In this document: positions 6,686-7,817 of the stretch, one piece after another
Layout of the letters: every line of letters begins with the position of its first letter
How positions within the stretch are numbered: position 1 is the stretch's first letter
Assembly: GCA_017501125.1 (NCBI GenBank)
Contig: JAFVXN010000036.1
Location: 1-7,817, forward strand
Direction: 5' to 3'
Length of the DNA: 7,817 nt
Source of the DNA: Clostridia bacterium
GTDB taxonomy: Bacteria > Bacillota > Clostridia > Christensenellales > Borkfalkiaceae
Notes under the pieces: model-generated
Seen by the model: the letters and a program-made list of their open reading frames with translations, nothing else
Told to the model about the DNA's origin: nothing
Databases searched by the model: none
Made by a program: the position numbers and the translations under genes

Positions 6686-6788
6686 ACCCCACTTTTTACC
6701 CCACTTTTCACCTTTGAAAAAAGCGCTAATCTCCTTTATTTATAAGGCTTTCCCGCTTTTTGTACTACCCCACTTTCTACCCCATTTT
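6686..6788. repeat. Two pairs of a 12-bp ACCCCACTTT motif
   Basis: ACCCCACTTTTT occurs at 6686 and, as ACCCCACTTTTC, directly behind it at 6698. A second adjacent pair starts at 6767 (ACCCCACTTTCT) and 6779 (ACCCCATTTT). The two pairs are exactly 81 bp apart. Read on the minus strand they give GGGG runs spaced 12 nt, and one minus-strand frame encodes KWGxKWG at both pairs. Between them lies an 8-bp inverted repeat, AAAAAGCG (6718-6725) and CGCTTTTT (6754-6761). Confidence 0.6.
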
Positions 6789-6791
6789 ATT

Positions 6792-6820
6792 GTTATATTA
6801 GGGATTTTCCCTAATGTCAA
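6792..6820 (-). promoter_or_regulatory. Near-consensus minus-strand promoter with palindromic spacer
   Basis: On the minus strand a perfect TTGACA (6820-6815) and TATAAC (6797-6792, five of six) are separated by exactly 17 nt. Those 17 nt are the palindrome at 6798-6814. Transcription would start near 6785 and run toward the tRNA-Ser, but no credible gene lies in that path before the bidirectional terminator at 6575-6601. A repressor on the palindrome would block this promoter directly. Confidence 0.65.
6797..6815. promoter_or_regulatory. Operator-like palindrome 1 (TAGGGA-N3-TCCCTA)
   Basis: ATTAGGGA and TCCCTAAT are perfect 8-bp arms around TTT. The core TAGGGA-N3-TCCCTA is shared with the second palindrome 29 bp away (centre to centre). 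It fills the spacer of the minus-strand promoter. The natural candidate binder is the XRE-family protein encoded at 7144, which is inference. Confidence 0.7.
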
Positions 6821-6827
6821 CTATTTT

Positions 6828-6842
6828 TAGGGAATTTCCCTA
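6828..6842. promoter_or_regulatory. Operator-like palindrome 2 (TAGGGA-N3-TCCCTA)
   Basis: TAGGGAA and TTCCCTA flank a single T, a perfect 15-bp dyad. Its last two bases are the first two of the TATAAT at 6841-6846, so a bound protein would cover the plus-strand -10 element. Confidence 0.7.
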
Positions 6843-6846
6843 TAAT
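6841..6846 (+). promoter_or_regulatory. -10 element of the probable XRE-gene promoter
   Basis: A perfect TATAAT lies directly against palindrome 2. No good -35 is found 16-18 nt upstream (the best positions read TCAACT or CAACTA), so the promoter may be weak or activated. Transcription would begin near 6853 and give a leader of about 290 nt containing the whole repeat array. Confidence 0.5.
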
Positions 6847-6873
6847 AGGATTGTACAGTTTCTTAATCTAATA

Positions 6874-7129
6874 ACTGTAAGATTCTGCGAGCGCATCACA
6901 AAAATACTGTAAGATTCTGCGAGCGCATCACAAAAATACTGTAAGATTCTGCGAGCGCATCACAAAAATACTGTAGGATCCTGCGAGCGCATCGCAAAAA
7001 TACTGTAAGATTCTGCGAGCGCATCACAAAAATACTGTAAGATCCTGCGAGCGCATCGCAAAAATACTGTAAGATTCTGCGAGCGCATCGCAAAAATACT
7101 GTAAGATTCTGCGAGCGCATCGCAAAAAT
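6874..7129. repeat. Eight tandem copies of a 32-bp unit
   Basis: Units start at 6874, 6906, 6938, 6970, 7002, 7034, 7066 and 7098, exactly 32 bp apart with no spacer. Each begins ACTGTAAGAT (one copy AGGAT), contains CTGCGAGCGCAT, and ends CAAAAAT. Units differ at only three positions: units 1, 2, 3 and 5 have ATCAC, units 4, 6, 7 and 8 have ATCGC; units 4 and 6 have GATCC instead of GATTC; unit 4 also has AGG for AAG. In the ATCGC units TGCGA-GCGCA-TCGCA is a perfect 5-bp-arm hairpin. The array ends 14 bp before the XRE start codon. It is not CRISPR, because there are no spacers, and not a coding repeat, because 32 is not a multiple of three. Confidence 0.97.
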
Positions 7130-7143
7130 AGAGAAGAGGACGA

Positions 7144-7416
7144 ATGAAAATATTTAGAGAACGGTTGCGTGATTTGAGAAAAAACGCCGACCTCACGCAA
7201 AAGCAACTCGCCGATATCCTACAAACTAACAACAGTAGCGTCTGTGATTGGGAATGCGGCAGGAGCCAGCCCGACTTAGAAACGCTGGCGGTTATCGCCT
7301 GCTTTTTTGACGTCAGTACGGATTATTTGCTCGGTTTGGAAGACGAAAGTGGCTGTAAAATTAAATACAACGTTCACCACTTAAAGGATAAGGCAATCTT
7401 AATCAAGGAGCGCTAA
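7144..7416 (+). CDS. XRE-family helix-turn-helix transcriptional regulator
   Basis: A 90-residue DNA-binding protein with a single Cro/CI-type domain at residues 6-64. Helix 2 is LTQKQLADIL (17-26) and the recognition helix is in NNSSVCDWECGR (29-40), followed by SQPDLETLAVIACFFDVSTDYLLGLED, the classic end of this domain. The last 25 residues are short and polar, with no sensor, peptidase or toxin domain, so it probably acts as a dimer that represses or switches its own promoter. AGAGGA stands 3 nt before the ATG, a close but usable ribosome site. The 290-nt leader holds the 32-bp repeat array, and two shared palindromes lie at the promoter, so autoregulation is likely but inferred. Such small XRE proteins are common in prophages, integrative elements and toxin-antitoxin loci; no partner gene is seen here. 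Confidence 0.93.
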   Translation: MKIFRERLRDLRKNADLTQKQLADILQTNNSSVCDWECGRSQPDLETLAVIACFFDVSTDYLLGLEDESGCKIKYNVHHLKDKAILIKER

Positions 7417-7445
7417 AGGCGCAAATCCTTCTTACGCAAAAAATA

Positions 7446-7479
7446 AAAAAGAGATAGGTTTTCATACCTGTCTCTTTTT
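7446..7479 (+). terminator. Intrinsic terminator of the XRE gene
   Basis: AAAAAGAGATAGGT (7446-7459) pairs with ACCTGTCTCTTTTT (7466-7479) with one G-T wobble, around a 6-nt loop, followed by more Ts. The A-rich left arm makes it bidirectional in form. It insulates the XRE gene from the SLOG gene downstream. Confidence 0.85.
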
Positions 7480-7491
7480 CTTTTCGTATCG

Positions 7492-7520
7492 TTGACAAAC
7501 GGGTGGGTTTGGCTTATAAT
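7492..7520 (+). promoter_or_regulatory. Perfect consensus sigma-A promoter
   Basis: TTGACA (7492-7497) and TATAAT (7515-7520) are both perfect and spaced by exactly 17 nt. The start codon of the next gene is at 7527, only 6 nt after the -10, so the transcript should begin at or next to the ATG. Confidence 0.9.
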
Positions 7521-7526
7521 AATGCT

Positions 7527-7817
7527 ATGACCAAAAACGAATCCCATCAAAAAATATGCTGTATCACGGGGCGAAGACCTAGCGGCTTCCCTTGGACGTA
7601 CGGCGACAATATGCACACGGACGTCTACAAGCAAAGGCTACGGCAGGTGCTGGCGCTCCTTATCGAGCAGGAAGGAGTCAGCCATTTTTTATCGGGCGGG
7701 GCACAGGGCGTCGATTTAGATGCTGCGGAATCGGTGCTGTCCCTGCGCGAAAATCACCCTACCCTCGTACATACTCTCGTCCTTCCGTATGAAAATCAAG
7801 GGGGCAGGTATGCGCTG
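7527..7817 (+). CDS. SLOG-family protein (YpsA/DUF1273-like), N-terminal fragment
   Basis: The gene runs off the right edge; 97 codons are visible and were identified by reading the frame from 7527. The protein has the pattern of DUF1273/YpsA proteins, which belong to the SLOG superfamily of Rossmann-like nucleotide-binding proteins: ICCITGRRPSGFPW (10-23, usually GHRP), a helix, HFLSGGAQGVDLDAAE (53-68) with the glycine-rich binding loop and the typical acidic residues, then a strand LVHTLVLPYENQ (80-91) matching the family's P-x-x-x-Q stretch. The full family length is about 180 residues, so roughly half is present. The ligand is not known for this protein; in Bacillus YpsA affects cell division. 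The ATG at 7527 has no ribosome site, and the GRRP motif is too close to allow a later start, so translation is probably leaderless. A nearer ATG at 7522 is followed at once by a stop. Confidence 0.85.
   Translation, partial: MTKNESHQKICCITGRRPSGFPWTYGDNMHTDVYKQRLRQVLALLIEQEGVSHFLSGGAQGVDLDAAESVLSLRENHPTLVHTLVLPYENQGGRYAL

Noticed and set aside
6540..6740. Minus-strand KWGKKWGK-type peptide (frame running from about 6737 to the tRNA)
   Set aside because: No ATG/GTG/TTG with a sensible ribosome site; it runs through three hairpins into the tRNA. Kept only as a note on the paired motif.
6459..6830. Plus-strand 123-residue protein over the tRNA region
   Set aside because: It reads through the tRNA-Ser and its terminators; composition is Phe/Pro/Leu-rich from T- and C-runs, with no ribosome site.
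6874..7129. CRISPR array
   Set aside because: The 32-bp units abut directly, with no unique spacers and no cas genes nearby.
6896..7232. Minus-strand repetitive proteins across the 32-bp array
   Set aside because: Long open frames appear in all three minus frames because the unit has few stops; the period is not a multiple of three, and there is no ribosome site. They are by-products of the repeat.

Overview
The window looks like chromosome of a low-to-moderate GC Gram-positive bacterium of the Bacillota, most likely a clostridial gut-type lineage. The evidence is a DegV-family lipid-binding protein, a Gram-positive type I signal peptidase with one N-terminal membrane segment, a DnaD-type primosome protein, a YpsA/DUF1273-type SLOG protein, strong AAGGAG ribosome sites, and sigma-A promoters of the TTGACA/TATAAT type. 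Lineage is inferred from gene families only.

Positions 1-4364 are read on the minus strand in two transcription units. The upstream unit is a large alpha/beta-hydrolase-fold protein, whose nucleophile serine appears to be replaced by arginine, followed 8 nt later by signal peptidase I. The second unit has its own promoter and holds a DegV-family protein, a two-segment membrane protein with a long acidic tail, and the first 27 codons of a small ACT-domain protein that overlaps the membrane gene by ATGA and runs off the left edge. All three have good ribosome sites.

Positions 4365-4639 form the intergenic region between the minus-strand units and the plus-strand half. It holds a good plus-strand promoter, a weaker minus-strand promoter facing it, and a perfect stem-loop just before the next ribosome site. 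The plus-strand gene at 4640-6358 encodes a DnaD-type replication protein with three tandem DnaD C-domain-like repeats. Its C-terminus looks like the helicase-binding, zinc-binding N-terminal part of a DnaI/DnaC-type helicase loader, without the AAA+ ATPase. It is followed by a complete tRNA-Ser(GGA) with encoded CCA and a run of terminator-like hairpins.

The 571 bases between the tRNA and the next gene (6573-7143) contain no convincing gene but are dense in signals: stacked hairpins, two pairs of an ACCCCACTTT motif, two operator-like palindromes sharing TAGGGA-N3-TCCCTA, and eight exact-length tandem copies of a 32-bp unit. One palindrome fills the spacer of a near-consensus minus-strand promoter; the other overlaps the -10 of a plus-strand promoter. 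The repeat array runs to 14 nt before the start of a small XRE-family regulator (7144-7416), so it would be transcribed as that gene's leader. This looks like an autoregulated switch with an unexplained divergent transcript and an unusual structured leader, and is the most promising unexplained part of the window.

The last gene, cut by the right edge, is a YpsA/DUF1273-type SLOG protein. Its perfect consensus promoter sits so close to the start codon that the mRNA should be leaderless.
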